Shown here piece by piece: positions 25,269 to 35,900 of a DNA stretch of 64,000 nt (position 1 is its first letter; each line of letters begins with the position of its first letter). A model generated the notes under the pieces. The model searched no databases, was not told where the DNA came from, and was given only the letters and a program-made list of their open reading frames with translations. The position numbers and the translations under genes are program-made. This DNA is from Mariniradius saccharolyticus AK6 (GTDB lineage Bacteria; Bacteroidota; Bacteroidia; Cytophagales; Cyclobacteriaceae), in NCBI RefSeq assembly GCF_000330725.2, contig NZ_AMZY02000020.1:124001-188000 (forward strand), in the 5' to 3' direction.

Positions 25269-25997
25269 ATGGAAGGTATCCACATTGAAACTGCGCAGCA
25301 TATCCAGATCAAGCAACGTCCCGCAAGCTTGGGGGACCGAGTCTTGGCATACATGCTCGATAGTTTCATTTTAGTCATTTATGTGGTGTTGGTAGCCATT
25401 ACGGCATTTGCGATTCTGAAAATGGAAGATGGTTCGGTCGCTTTGTTCACCTTTATAGCACTGCCCTTTTTGCTGTACCACCTGCTGTTTGAGGTTTTCA
25501 TGAACGGGCAAACTCCCGGAAAATACGCCCTCAACATCCGTGTAGTGAAGATAGACGGCAGCAAAGCCTCCATCACGGATTACCTTATTCGTTGGCTGCT
25601 GCGTCCGATCGACCTGACGATCAGCTCGGGAGGTGTAGCGGTCCTGAGTATCCTTTTGGGAGGCAAGGGGCAGCGCCTTGGAGACATGGCGGCCGGTACG
25701 ACGGTGATTTCACTCAAACAGACTTTGGTCAGGGGCGAGGATTTGTTGGTAAAGGTGGCTTCGACCCACGAGCCAAAGTATCCGCAAGTCGTGAACCTCA
25801 CGGATGTGCAAATCCGACAAATCAAGGAGATACGTGCGGAGGCACTCCAGACCCAGGATTTTGGCCTCCTGAAGCGTTTGGCGGAAAAGACTGGAGAGAT
25901 GCTCCAAATCAGCTATGAAACCAAATCGCTGGAGTTTATCAACCAAGTCATTCTCGACTACGAGTACTTCGCGCAAAAGGAACATGGGGAGGGCTGA
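25269..25997 (+). CDS. RDD-family membrane protein
   Basis: This 242-residue protein has the RDD signature A-S-L-G-D-R-V-L-A-Y-M-L-D-S at residues 18-31 and three to four membrane helices up to about residue 130 (the last includes G-G-V-A-V-L-S-I-L). The helical end G-Q-R-L-G-D-M-A-A-G-T-T-V-I precedes a cytosolic tail of about 90 residues. RDD proteins are small membrane proteins with ion-transport or stress roles. The gene is divergent from the spoIIM operon, an arrangement shared by many Bacteroidota, so a common function in membrane or envelope homeostasis is likely. Confidence 0.85.
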   Translation: MEGIHIETAQHIQIKQRPASLGDRVLAYMLDSFILVIYVVLVAITAFAILKMEDGSVALFTFIALPFLLYHLLFEVFMNGQTPGKYALNIRVVKIDGSKASITDYLIRWLLRPIDLTISSGGVAVLSILLGGKGQRLGDMAAGTTVISLKQTLVRGEDLLVKVASTHEPKYPQVVNLTDVQIRQIKEIRAEALQTQDFGLLKRLAEKTGEMLQISYETKSLEFINQVILDYEYFAQKEHGEG

Positions 25998-26147
25998 GAG
26001 GAACTGGGGTTCCCTTTTGTTTTTTGATTGTGATTGATAGGAAATCAGTTGGTTAGTTGTCACCTGATCGAATCTATTTTGAAAGCATTCCGTAGTTAAT
26101 CCAAATACTGGTTGGAATTTTTTCATTCGAAGCTGAAACAAGGAATT

Positions 26148-27476
26148 ATGAGGCTAGTCAAGTCAATTTTGTTTTTGATTGTGGTTTGGATAAGCATTCA
26201 GGAAGTGTATTCAAATGAATTAATCGAAAGGAAAATAATACTAAATCCAAAAGACTTCAATTTAGATGGCAGTTTTCCATTTTATTTTGAGCGACTGATC
26301 AATGCCCAAAATGAAAAATTTGTTTTAGGGAGAAAAAGTAATGATCAACTCTTGGTCTTTAACAATACAATTGAAAATGAATTCTCTTCCTTTTTTCAGC
26401 AAAAATTGCCATTCTCGAATGACAAGCTACCATTGATCATTAAGGTCAACAGAATAACTGTAGTTGCAGGTTTTGATAATTCCAGCGTTGACTTGAGCTT
26501 AACTTTTTACTCAAGAGTGAACAACTCTTATGTCGAAATATTACAAACTTCAGCCTACATGCTCTTGGCATGGAGGGAACTATTTAACAGTTTCGAACGA
26601 AAAAACGGGGAGAATATCCTCAATTCATTTGAAAAATGTTTCCTTGACCTTCAAAATCGGTTTCAAAGAGGTTCATTGAGGAATCGCCCTGTTGCAATGG
26701 ATGAGTTATCAATCCCTGCACCTTTTGATGAAACTACCTTTCCGATATTATCCCCCACTCAAAAACCAAGTAAAGGTGTCTTTCATAACTTCAGTGATTT
26801 TATTGACCTAAACTCCGATACCTCGGTTCATTTTTTCCAGGTCGAGAACAACACTAATCTGTCTGATTTTAAATTTGCTTTTAGCCAACCAATTGCATCA
26901 GAGATTTGGGGTGGATTCGACGGTGAAAACTATTTCATAAGATTTATGGATCGATTCTTTAAGCTTGAAGTAATCGATGGAAAACTTTTTATGATATTCA
27001 ATGATGCCGACCGGAGATCTCTTTTTATAAACGTTAACGACGGACTCGCAATGGGAGGCCTAACAAACCCCCTGACCATGATCGGGAGAGACGGGAAAGA
27101 GTTAGTTTACAGAGTAAGAATTGATTGGTACGCAGGCAGAATTGTTAGAGATAATCTGGAGATTTTCATCCTTAATAACACTAAGAGGAGACTTGGCGCA
27201 ATTGATGTGTATTTTGACGAAAAAAAGGTAACTCGATTGGACAAAGATGAATACTTTAAAATTGACTATGTCCCGCCGAGAGGTCTCACAAAACTGGGAA
27301 TCCGTATCGGCGAGCACACAGATCAATATTTGTTCAATCCGATGTATGAATCATTTTTTTTCATTAGGAAAACAAAAAAGGGAGTTAAAATTTTAAAAAT
27401 ATTAACACCAGCTGATGAAATCAAAGCGTATCTCCTCTATGGAAAAAGGGAAGTCAAAGTAAACCAATCTCATTAG
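26148..27476 (+). CDS. Secreted protein of unknown function
   Basis: I start it at the ATG encoding M-R-L-V-K-S-I-L-F, which has AAGGA four bases upstream and a clean signal peptide (about 1-22). An upstream TTG adds 12 residues. The mature 420 residues show no recognised domain. They begin with a beta-rich region around residues 60-120. A middle block reads W-G-G-F-D-G-E-N-Y-F-I-R-F-M-D-R-F-F, and a Lys-rich C-terminal region reads Y-V-P-P-R-G-L-T-K-L-G-I-R-I-G. Low GC and the absence of neighbours with a shared function suggest an accessory gene. Confidence 0.65.
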   Translation: MRLVKSILFLIVVWISIQEVYSNELIERKIILNPKDFNLDGSFPFYFERLINAQNEKFVLGRKSNDQLLVFNNTIENEFSSFFQQKLPFSNDKLPLIIKVNRITVVAGFDNSSVDLSLTFYSRVNNSYVEILQTSAYMLLAWRELFNSFERKNGENILNSFEKCFLDLQNRFQRGSLRNRPVAMDELSIPAPFDETTFPILSPTQKPSKGVFHNFSDFIDLNSDTSVHFFQVENNTNLSDFKFAFSQPIASEIWGGFDGENYFIRFMDRFFKLEVIDGKLFMIFNDADRRSLFINVNDGLAMGGLTNPLTMIGRDGKELVYRVRIDWYAGRIVRDNLEIFILNNTKRRLGAIDVYFDEKKVTRLDKDEYFKIDYVPPRGLTKLGIRIGEHTDQYLFNPMYESFFFIRKTKKGVKILKILTPADEIKAYLLYGKREVKVNQSH

Positions 27477-27740
27477 GGAGAAGATGGGGGATTCTCTCAG
27501 CGGAGTATGGATTCCAAAGCCCGTGGAAGTGTTGTGAAAGGTTTCACTTGTTTGACAAGGTTGGGTGAATCAGGTGAATTTTCACGCCGATTTTATTATG
27601 ATCCAAGGTCGGAATTTTTGACAGGTTGCTTGATTACCAGTTTTGGGTGAAGTTACAAGGGAGTTACTTCAATCCTCTAGGTTAAGGACCATTGAGGTCA
27701 ATGCTTCAAGAGGAAAATTCAATGGCCTTAATTTAGCATC

Positions 27741-27854
27741 ATGACGAAAAGAAGGAATCGTGAGGATAATGTGCTTTTGAAGTCGTTCAAGACTCAATCG
27801 GTAATTTTGATAATATTTTTGATACTAATTATCTCGATTTATTTGTTTCGATAA
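27741..27854 (+). CDS. Candidate 37-residue single-pass membrane microprotein
   Basis: An ATG at 27741 opens a 37-codon frame ending in TAA. The N-terminal 18 residues are basic and polar (M-T-K-R-R-N-R-E-D-N). The rest is a continuous hydrophobic helix, V-I-L-I-I-F-L-I-L-I-I-S-I-Y-L-F, ending in Arg. This is a classic small membrane protein layout with cytosolic positive charges before the helix. It stands in an otherwise empty 546-base gap. No ribosome-binding site is evident, which is common in Bacteroidota. Function unknown; it could be chance coding. Confidence 0.4.
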   Translation: MTKRRNREDNVLLKSFKTQSVILIIFLILIISIYLFR

Positions 27855-27965
27855 AACAACTCATCTCAGCCACCAAGGAAGTTTTTTCTACTATAGGGAC
27901 AAGATTTGGATGTGGTAATCGGCTTTTATTCGACAATACTTCCAGCCAGGTAGGTTTTTTGGAAC

Positions 27966-27999
27966 AAAAAAAGCAGCCGGAAGAATCCGACTGCCTTTT
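27966..27999 (-). terminator. Terminator of the second susC-susD operon
   Basis: On the minus strand GCAGTCGGA pairs with TCCGGCTGC (one G-T wobble) around a 3-base loop, followed by a T run. It lies 24-57 bases downstream of the susD stop. Confidence 0.8.
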
Positions 28000-28022
28000 A
28001 CCCGAATCAATAGTATGGAAAA

Positions 28023-29543
28023 TTAGTAGCCTGGGTTTTGGTCGGCATTTGACAACGCGGAATTGTTGTCTATTTCGGAGAGTGGCAAAGGAAGCAGCGT
28101 GTACCTTTGATTCCAATTTGGAATTGGCTCAGCGGGTAGGAATCCCTGCCGTCTCCATCTTCTGATGTCTTTGTTCCTGATTTGCTCGCCGGCTAGTTCA
28201 ACACGTCTTTCGTGTTGGATAGCTGTACGCATCTGTGCTTGGTTGCCTGTGGGGAATTGGGCAGTGGGATATGGAGGCATATCCACGTCAGCACGCGCCC
28301 TGACTTGGTTGATGAATGGAAGTGCCGCTGCAGGTCCTGTGATTTCATTTTCGACCTCGGCCATCATCAACAGGACGTCTGCGTATCGGATCGCCCTAAA
28401 GTTGATCCCCGAACGGACGTCTTCAGCGGCCCTTTTGTAAATCATTTGGTATTTTCTCCAGCTTGCTCTCTCGATATTCCCTTGGACTTTGTCCGCAGTA
28501 AGAATGGCGGTACCGTTGTTGTAGGCATCTCCGATTTGGTAGAAATTGTACCTGATTCGGGGATCGTCTTTTGCAGCACCATTGGCGACTCTTTCATACT
28601 CGTTGAAAAGCGGAAGGCTCGGAATTACGTTTCTCCAAGCAGTCGGCCCATATTCCTGTCCCCGGAAGGTAACTTCCGCAATGCCGCCGCCGTCACCGTT
28701 CCATGCACCTGCGTCCCCGAAAGCTTCGGAAAACTGGATTTCCCATACGGATTCCGAATTGTTTTCATTTTCCTCTTCGAAATTGTCCAGGTACCTATCC
28801 ACGAGTTGATATTGGTTTGAGGCGATGATCTCTGCCAGTAGCGGCCTAGCTGCTGCGTAATTTCCCCTAAACATATGCGCCTTCGCCGCCAATGCCTGCG
28901 CTGCCCCTTTAGAAGCCCTTCCCCGGTCGGCGCCACTGTAGGCGCTTCTCAATGGGAGGCGGTTGATCGCCTCGGTTAGGTCACTGAATAATTGTGTGAA
29001 AACCTGATCCTCAGTTGACCTTGGCGTGCCATCAGGTGAGGTAGCTGAACTCGTCATCAAAGGGACGCCGCCCCACTGAGTCCCTAGCTCGTAAAATGCC
29101 AGTCCCCTCAAGAAATAGGCTTCCCCGATAATTCTGCTTCGGAGTTCTTCGGTAATTTCCTCTTCAGCTTTGCCTGCATTTTCGATCACTAGATTGGCCC
29201 TGTGGATTACCCTGTACCAACCTCGCCAGTTTGCTTCCACGAGTGGGTTGGAAGCATCAAAGACATGGTTGAGGATCTGTGCCCTAGGGGCTTCAAGTTG
29301 GGGTCCTCCGGTGTCGCAATCGTCGGAGAGTAGATCCTGAAGGAAAAAGTATTCTCGGTTATACAGGTTATTGGCTTGCAAGCTCGCGTAAACCGAATTG
29401 ATTGCCGCTACGAGTTGCGGACCGGTTCGATAAAAGGTCTCTACCGAAAGCTGGTTGGGGTTTACTGGGTTGAGGATATCCTCATTGCATGAATTGAACC
29501 CAATCAGTACCAAAAACGCGGTTAGTGTTATTTTGGATTTCAT
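28023..29543 (-). CDS. SusD/RagB-family nutrient-binding lipoprotein (second pair)
   Basis: This 506-residue protein has a lipoprotein signal ending F-N-S-C19. N-P-V-N-P-N-Q-L-S-V-E-T-F-Y-R-T follows, then the TPR-type helices (F-L-R-G-L-A-F-Y-E-L-G-T-Q-W-G-G-V-P) and the C-terminal H-E-R-R-V-E-L-A-G-E-Q-I-R-N-K-D-I-R-R-W motif. It ends N-A-D-Q-N-P-G-Y. The gene is 32 bases downstream of susC on the minus strand and closes the operon at the terminator. It should sit on the outer membrane as the lid of the adjacent SusC. Substrate unknown. Confidence 0.95.
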   Translation of the reverse strand: MKSKITLTAFLVLIGFNSCNEDILNPVNPNQLSVETFYRTGPQLVAAINSVYASLQANNLYNREYFFLQDLLSDDCDTGGPQLEAPRAQILNHVFDASNPLVEANWRGWYRVIHRANLVIENAGKAEEEITEELRSRIIGEAYFLRGLAFYELGTQWGGVPLMTSSATSPDGTPRSTEDQVFTQLFSDLTEAINRLPLRSAYSGADRGRASKGAAQALAAKAHMFRGNYAAARPLLAEIIASNQYQLVDRYLDNFEEENENNSESVWEIQFSEAFGDAGAWNGDGGGIAEVTFRGQEYGPTAWRNVIPSLPLFNEYERVANGAAKDDPRIRYNFYQIGDAYNNGTAILTADKVQGNIERASWRKYQMIYKRAAEDVRSGINFRAIRYADVLLMMAEVENEITGPAAALPFINQVRARADVDMPPYPTAQFPTGNQAQMRTAIQHERRVELAGEQIRNKDIRRWRRQGFLPAEPIPNWNQRYTLLPLPLSEIDNNSALSNADQNPGY

Positions 29544-29575
29544 ATCTTTAAGTATTTGATAAATTGAGACTTAGG

Positions 29576-32500
29576 TTAGAACGTAAACTGGATTCCGCCA
29601 ATGAATGTTCTGGCGGCAGGGAATTGGCCATAATCGATGCCAGTACCTAGCGAGCTGTTGATGCCAGTCCTCACGGCAATTTCAGGATCATAACCGGTGT
29701 ACTTGGTGAAGGTCAGTGGATTCTGGGTCTGGAAATAGACCCTGACTCTGCTGACATAGCCGTTGGTCCACTGCGTGAGCGCAGTTGAAGGGATTGTATA
29801 GCCGAGGATGATGTTTTTCACCCGCATATAGGACCCGTCTTCCACAAATCTCGAACTAGCCCGTGCATTTCTGTTTGGATCACCAGATACGGCGCGTGGC
29901 ACATCTGTGTTGGTATTTGTAGGAGTCCAACGATCCAACACAACTGTTGATGCATTGAAGAGCCTCGTCATGCCTTCGGTGTGGTACCGTAGGTTGTTGA
30001 ATATCTCGTTTCCGTGTACCCCTTGCAAGAACATCGTGAAATCGAAGTTTTTGTAGTTGGCCGAGAAGTTCAGTCCATAGGTAAGGTCGGGGAGGTAGTG
30101 TCCCAAAAATGTCCTGTCACTCGCATTGATGACGCCGTCATTGTTAAGGTCCCTGAATCTGATATCGCCTGGCGCCGAATTTGGTTGGCCAGGGACAGAT
30201 TCACCTTGTTGGATGAGTCCATCAGCAAGCCAGCCGTAGAAATAGGCGATCGGACGACCTTCTTCGGTAAAAGTCAAAGGATCGCCTTGAAAGCCCGGAC
30301 CAAAAATAGTATTGCCTATCCCAAGTGAAACGAGCTCGTTTTTCACGGTACCGAGGTTTCCGTCGATCGAAAACTGGAAGTCTCCGGTATACTTTCTGTA
30401 TCCGATAGTCAATTCCAAGCCCCTGTTGTTGACCGTACCCACGTTGGCCACGGGTGCACCGTCAAATCCAAGTGAGGGTGGGATTGGTACGCCAAGGATC
30501 ATCCCTTCGGTGGTATTGTCAAACCATTCCAATGAACCGACAAACCTGTCGCTGAAGAGGCCAAAGTCCAATCCAATGTTTTTCATGATGGTGGATTCCC
30601 AACGGAGATTGGCGTTTGCCAAGGCGCTGATTGTACTACCGCCCTGAAGGCTTCCATCAAAATTGTAGAAAAGGTTGGAATTGATCGTCCCTTGGTACAC
30701 ATAGTCACCGATTCGGTCGTTTCCGGTTTCACCGTAGCTACCTCTAATCTTTAGGTCGCTGAGCCATGTTGCAGACTTCATGAAGTTTTCCTGACTGATC
30801 CGCCATCCGAGGGATATGGATGGAAATGTTCCCCATTTGTTGTTTGGCCCAAACCTTGACCCACCATCGCGGCGGACGGAAGCACTAAAAAGATATTTTT
30901 GGTCGTAGTCGTAATTGATCCTGGCGACGTAGGAAATCAGGGCATAGTTGATTTCATTACTCGTAGTAGTTTGGTTTTGTACGCCTTGGAGTACTCTCAC
31001 GTCGTTTGTCAGAAAATTCTGTCCAGTGCCGTTCAAGCTGGTATTCTTGAAGGTTTGTTGTTCGATAACGCCCAATAAGTCAAAGGTGTGCTTTTGGATT
31101 GTTTTCGTGTAGGAAAATTGGTTGCTGAACAATGGGGAGACAAAAGTGCTTTTGGTCTGGGAAATTGAGGCAAATGCTTGGTTGTTGAAATCGCCCGCAA
31201 AGAACCTGGGCGTGTATTGGTCATTTGATCCAATGCCCACATCAAGACCGACCAAGAAACGGTACCTGAATCCTTCAAATGGCATCACATCCAAATAAGC
31301 AGTTCCCAGAATTTTGTAGTCTTGCTGTCTGTTTGTTCTTAATTCTGCATTCAGCACGGGGTTTTCTGGATCTGAGCCATCTACCCGGTCAGGCGATCGA
31401 AAACCACCGAGGCGAGTAGCGTCCCTCACCGGGATATAGGGTACTTGCTTCACCATATGCTCCAATTGGCTTCTGCCACCGGTAAATGGTTCATTGGCCC
31501 GGTCTGAATAAGCGACTGTCAATGTCTGGCCCACATTCACATACTTGTTGATTTTGAATTCCGTGTTGGTTCGGAAAGACACGCGCTCAAAGCCAGTGCC
31601 GCGCATGATACCATCCTGAGCAAAATATCCGAAAGAGACATTGTAAAGTGCAGATTCTGTACCTCCGGATATATTTAGGTTATGGTCTTGAATCGGGGCA
31701 GAACGAAACATCTCGCCTTGCCAGTCTGTCTCAACGTTTGCCAATTCTCCCAAGTCATCAAATCTTTGGGGAGCAGGTTGGTTTCCGTTGGCAAGAAGTT
31801 CCCGGCCAAATGCGATGTATTGATCGCGGTTGAGTAGGTCGAGTTGTTTCCAAGCGGATTGGGTACCATAGTAGGAGTCAAGTGTGACTTTTACTTTTCC
31901 TATTGAGCCCTTTTTTGTAGTTACCAAGATTACGCCGTTTGCGGCACGGGATCCATAGATCGCAGCGGCAGAGGCGTCTTTCAGCACTTCAATGGATGCT
32001 ATGTCAGCAGGGTTAATCTGATTCAACCCTCCGGCAGGAATCCCATCAATCACGTATAGTGGGTCGTTGTTTCCGACTGTTCCAATTCCCCTGATCCGAA
32101 CGATCGGGTCGGTTCCTGGTGCACCTGCATTCGTTACCAATACACCAGCAGCACGGCCTTGCAAGGCTGAAGCAAGGTTTGGTACCGGCAGTTCACGGAT
32201 TTGATCAGCACCGACCGAAGAGATGGCGCCGGTGACCTTAGCCCTCTCTTGGGTGCCATAGCCGATCACCACAACTTCCGAAAGGCTGGACAGATCGGGT
32301 TCAAGGTTGACATCTATCCTCGTTTGGTTTCCGACACGCACTTCAAGGGTTCGGTAACCGATGAAGGAAATGACCAAGACGGAGTTTTCAGAAGGCACGT
32401 CGATCGAAAAATTTCCGTCAATATCGGTGGCGGTACCCTGCGTGGTGCCTTTGACGAGTACATTGACTCCGGGCATTGTTTCAGCATCCTCTGAGGATTT

Positions 32501-32644
32501 CACGGTACCCGACACCTTTCTTGAGGTATTTTGGGCCTGTAGCGACTGTGGGAAGAGCATATTCCCCAACATCAATAAAAAGACCAGCCGTCGGAGGATT
32601 CTCCCCATCGAGCTGGACCTGGTTTGGTAGGTTTGTTTGTACAT
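29576..32644 (-). CDS. SusC/RagA-family TonB-dependent transporter (second pair)
   Basis: This 1022-residue protein has a signal region (R-R-L-V-F-L-L-M-L-G-N-M-L-F, ending S-L-Q-A-Q). An in-frame ATG at 32608 would also serve as start. A carboxypeptidase-like domain spans about 45-120. The plug has L-S-E-V-V-V-I-G-Y-G and the signature G-S-R-A-A-N-G-V-I-L-V-T-T-K-K-G. A beta-barrel follows, ending R-T-F-I-G-G-I-Q-F-T-F. It forms a transport pair with the downstream susD. The gene diverges from the very large FG-GAP lipoprotein gene across a 303-base regulatory region, suggesting co-regulation. Confidence 0.95.
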   Translation of the reverse strand: MYKQTYQTRSSSMGRILRRLVFLLMLGNMLFPQSLQAQNTSRKVSGTVKSSEDAETMPGVNVLVKGTTQGTATDIDGNFSIDVPSENSVLVISFIGYRTLEVRVGNQTRIDVNLEPDLSSLSEVVVIGYGTQERAKVTGAISSVGADQIRELPVPNLASALQGRAAGVLVTNAGAPGTDPIVRIRGIGTVGNNDPLYVIDGIPAGGLNQINPADIASIEVLKDASAAAIYGSRAANGVILVTTKKGSIGKVKVTLDSYYGTQSAWKQLDLLNRDQYIAFGRELLANGNQPAPQRFDDLGELANVETDWQGEMFRSAPIQDHNLNISGGTESALYNVSFGYFAQDGIMRGTGFERVSFRTNTEFKINKYVNVGQTLTVAYSDRANEPFTGGRSQLEHMVKQVPYIPVRDATRLGGFRSPDRVDGSDPENPVLNAELRTNRQQDYKILGTAYLDVMPFEGFRYRFLVGLDVGIGSNDQYTPRFFAGDFNNQAFASISQTKSTFVSPLFSNQFSYTKTIQKHTFDLLGVIEQQTFKNTSLNGTGQNFLTNDVRVLQGVQNQTTTSNEINYALISYVARINYDYDQKYLFSASVRRDGGSRFGPNNKWGTFPSISLGWRISQENFMKSATWLSDLKIRGSYGETGNDRIGDYVYQGTINSNLFYNFDGSLQGGSTISALANANLRWESTIMKNIGLDFGLFSDRFVGSLEWFDNTTEGMILGVPIPPSLGFDGAPVANVGTVNNRGLELTIGYRKYTGDFQFSIDGNLGTVKNELVSLGIGNTIFGPGFQGDPLTFTEEGRPIAYFYGWLADGLIQQGESVPGQPNSAPGDIRFRDLNNDGVINASDRTFLGHYLPDLTYGLNFSANYKNFDFTMFLQGVHGNEIFNNLRYHTEGMTRLFNASTVVLDRWTPTNTNTDVPRAVSGDPNRNARASSRFVEDGSYMRVKNIILGYTIPSTALTQWTNGYVSRVRVYFQTQNPLTFTKYTGYDPEIAVRTGINSSLGTGIDYGQFPAARTFIGGIQFTF

Positions 32645-32947
32645 GTTTGAAGTGGTTTATGGTTAATTGTTAATTATTAAGTAGCTAAAATGTATGCTTA
32701 CGGAGAATTCATTTTGGATATTTCATGGGAATTCATGGAAAAGAATAAGTTGGAACAATACATTCACATCAGTATATAAATAATTAATGAAAATCTTTAG
32801 AATAATTGATGTTTTTTCTTAAATCTATGAATAAATCTGAATTTAGGTCAAATTAATTCTTCAAACAATAGCTAAATTGATTTAGTTAAAATTTTTACGC
32901 AAACGATTGCAATTTGTATTTAAAAGGTCAGTCGTTTATCTTTCATC
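32645..32947. other. Divergent regulatory region between susC and the FG-GAP lipoprotein gene
   Basis: This 303-base AT-rich gap has no gene. It carries a LacI-type operator-like sequence at 32899-32910. On the plus strand TTTG at 32913-32916 is followed after 20 bases by TATCTTTC at 32937-32944, one mismatch from the -7 box. That would place the transcription start at or just after the proposed start codon, so it is not a confident promoter for this start. Confidence 0.4.
32899..32910. promoter_or_regulatory. LacI/GalR-type operator-like palindrome
   Basis: GCAAACGATTGC is a 12-base near-palindrome with a central CG; only one position breaks symmetry. LacI-family sites typically have this GCAAxCGxTTGC shape. 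It lies 38 bases before the start of the FG-GAP gene and within the divergent control region. Confidence 0.35.
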
Positions 32948-35900
32948 ATGGGACAACTCAGGCAGAATGCGAATGGCACTATCTTCACCGCCATTATATT
33001 AGTATTTGGTTTTATTTTGTTCGCATGTCAGCGAAATGCTGATGCACCATCCCGGTTCCAACTCCTGCCGGCGGAAATGACAGGACTGGATTTTGAAAAC
33101 CAAATAGTGATCGACGAGGAGTTCAATGTGCTGGACTTTGATTACATCTATAATGGTGCGGGTGTGGCGGTCGGAGATTTTAACGCTGACGGTTTGCCAG
33201 ATGTGTTTTTTGGAGGGAACATGGTTTCGTCACGACTTTACCTCAATCGGGGGGATTTTCGCTTCGAAGATGTCACCCAAAATGCGGGTCTCGAGACAAA
33301 TTCCTGGGTGGAGGGTATCACTTTGGTGGATATCAATCAAGATGGATTGCTTGACATTTACGCATGTGTGTCAAATCGTAAAGAAACCTCGCAGGATCCG
33401 AATCTACTGTTTGTCCATCAGGAATTTGGTGATGATGGGATTCCTAAATACAAGGAAATGGCTGCGGCGTATGGTTTGGCCGATATTGGATACAATACCC
33501 AATCGGCATTTTTCGACTACGACAGGGATGGTGATTTGGACCTGTATATCTTGTCCAATGCGATGGAAAACTTTCAGAGAAATCTATCCCGACCACGTGA
33601 CAAGTCCGGCAATGGAAAAAGCAATGACAAGCTGTATAGAAACAATGGCGATGGTACTTATTCGAATGTAACCAAAGAAGCAGGAATCCTTTACGAAGGA
33701 TATGGGTTGGGTTTGGCGATCAGCGATATCAACCAGGACGGCTGGCCTGATATCTATGTGGCCAATGATTTCATCACCAACGATGTGTTGTATGTCAACA
33801 ATGGCGACGGCACCTTTTCCAACGGGATTTCGCAAATGCTGAAGCATCAGAGCTTCAATGCTATGGGCGTCGATATTGCCGACATCAACAACGACGCTAA
33901 TCCTGATATCCTGGTCGTGGACATGCTTCCGCCTGACAATTTTCGCCAGAAGACCATGTTTGCGCCAACGGAAAATTATGACCTTTTTCAGGCAAATCTC
34001 GACAAAGGATACGAGCCCCAATATGTGAGGAACACACTTCAACTGAGTCGTGGAAATGGGAAGTTCAGCGAAGTCGGGTATTTGGCAGGGATTTACCAAA
34101 CAGATTGGAGTTGGGCGCCGTTGTTCATCGATTTGGACAATGATGGTTTCAGGGACATTTTTATCAGCAATGGATACGGGAAAGATGTCACGGACTTGGA
34201 CTTTATCAATTTTTCGAAAAACCTCGGGCCGTTTACCACTCCCGCTGAGCGTCGGGCCCAACTTCTGGAAGGCCTTTCCAAACTTCCGGACGTCAATCTT
34301 CCGAATTATGTATTTCAAAACAATGGAAACCTTACTTTTTCGGACAGAAGCTTCGCATGGGGAGTGACCCATGCGGCAATCTCCAACGGAATGGCTTCCG
34401 CCGATTTTGATGGGGACGGTGATATGGACGTGGTGATCAGTAACTTGAATGAAAAGGTGTTCCTGTATAGGAACAACACAGCAGAACTTTCACCAGAAAA
34501 GCCAAATTATTTGAAGGTAAAGTTGATGGGAAGTCCGGGTAATTTGGATGGTTTTGGAGCCAAGGTATTTTTGGAGTATGAAGCCGGTGCTGAGGCACGG
34601 GTTCAATACTATGAACACTACCCGACCCGTGGATACAAATCCTTTGTCGAGCCAATCGCACATTTTGGGCTTGGGGGAAGTACCCGAATCAAGCAGCTAA
34701 AAGTACTTTGGCCGGACGGAAGGGGGGAATTGATCAAGGACGTTGATACTAATCAAACGATTACCGTTTCTTATCAAAATGCGAATGTCGCGGAACCGGT
34801 CTCAATTCCCGCGAATAGTCCGGGTTTTGAAGAAGTGAGCCGTGATTTGGGTATTGTTTATTCCCATAGCCATGCGGTTTTCAAAGATTTTAATCGCCAA
34901 AGACTTTTGACGCATAAGCATTCCGAAAATGGTCCCGGCATAGCTGTGGGCGATATCAACAATGACGGCTTGGAAGACTTTTTTGTAGGAGGATCCAAAG
35001 GTGCTCCGGGGCAACTATTTGTCCAAAAACTAAATGGTCTTTTCGAGTCTAGGCCTTTATTTGCTGAGTCCTCTTACGACGATATGGGTTCTATTTTTTT
35101 CGATGCAAACAACGATGGCTTCTTGGATCTGTACGTAGTCAGCGGTGGTAGTCGGTACCTTGAGGGCGACACGCTTTACCGCGATCGTCTTTATTTCAAT
35201 GATAAACGCGGGAACTTTTGGCACAACCAAGCGGCATTGCCGGATATCCGTGTAAGTGGCTCCGTCGTTACGGCTGCGGACTACGACGGGGATGGCGATT
35301 TGGACTTGTTTGTAGGAGGAAGGTTGAGGCCTGGGAATTATCCCTATCTCGCGAAATCGACGATCCTGCGAAATGATTCAGGGGAATTCACCGATGTAAG
35401 TGAAAGTCTGTATGCTGGCTTGAGTGCCTTGGGTATGGTGACCTCAGCAATTTGGACAGATTTTAATGAAGACGGGCTCATGGATTTGCTACTCGCGGGA
35501 GAATGGATGCCAATTACATTTCTGGCCCAGCAAAAAGACGCCGCAGGAAAGATTAAATTTACTAATGTCTCCGATAGCCTTGGACCGCACGGCTCCCATG
35601 GATGGTGGAATAGCATCCTTGCTGCCGATATTGACGAAGACGGGAAGATGGATTATCTGCTCGGGAATGTCGGCAAAAACAGCCGCTGGCAGCAGCCTGA
35701 AGGATTCCCACTGTTGCTTGTTTCAAAGGATTTTGACGGGAACAAAAGCGCGGACCCCATCATGTTCCAATACTTAAAGGATGGGATGTACCCGGTGCCC
35801 GGGCGGGATGCGCTCGTTGGTCAGATCCCTTCTTGGAAAAACAGGTTTTTGGCTTATTCAAACTATGCCACGGCAGGATTGGATGATATAATAGGTGAGG

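Noticed and set aside
33584-34372. 262-codon minus-strand frame
   Set aside because: Antisense to the FG-GAP lipoprotein, whose repeat structure and signal peptide are convincing.
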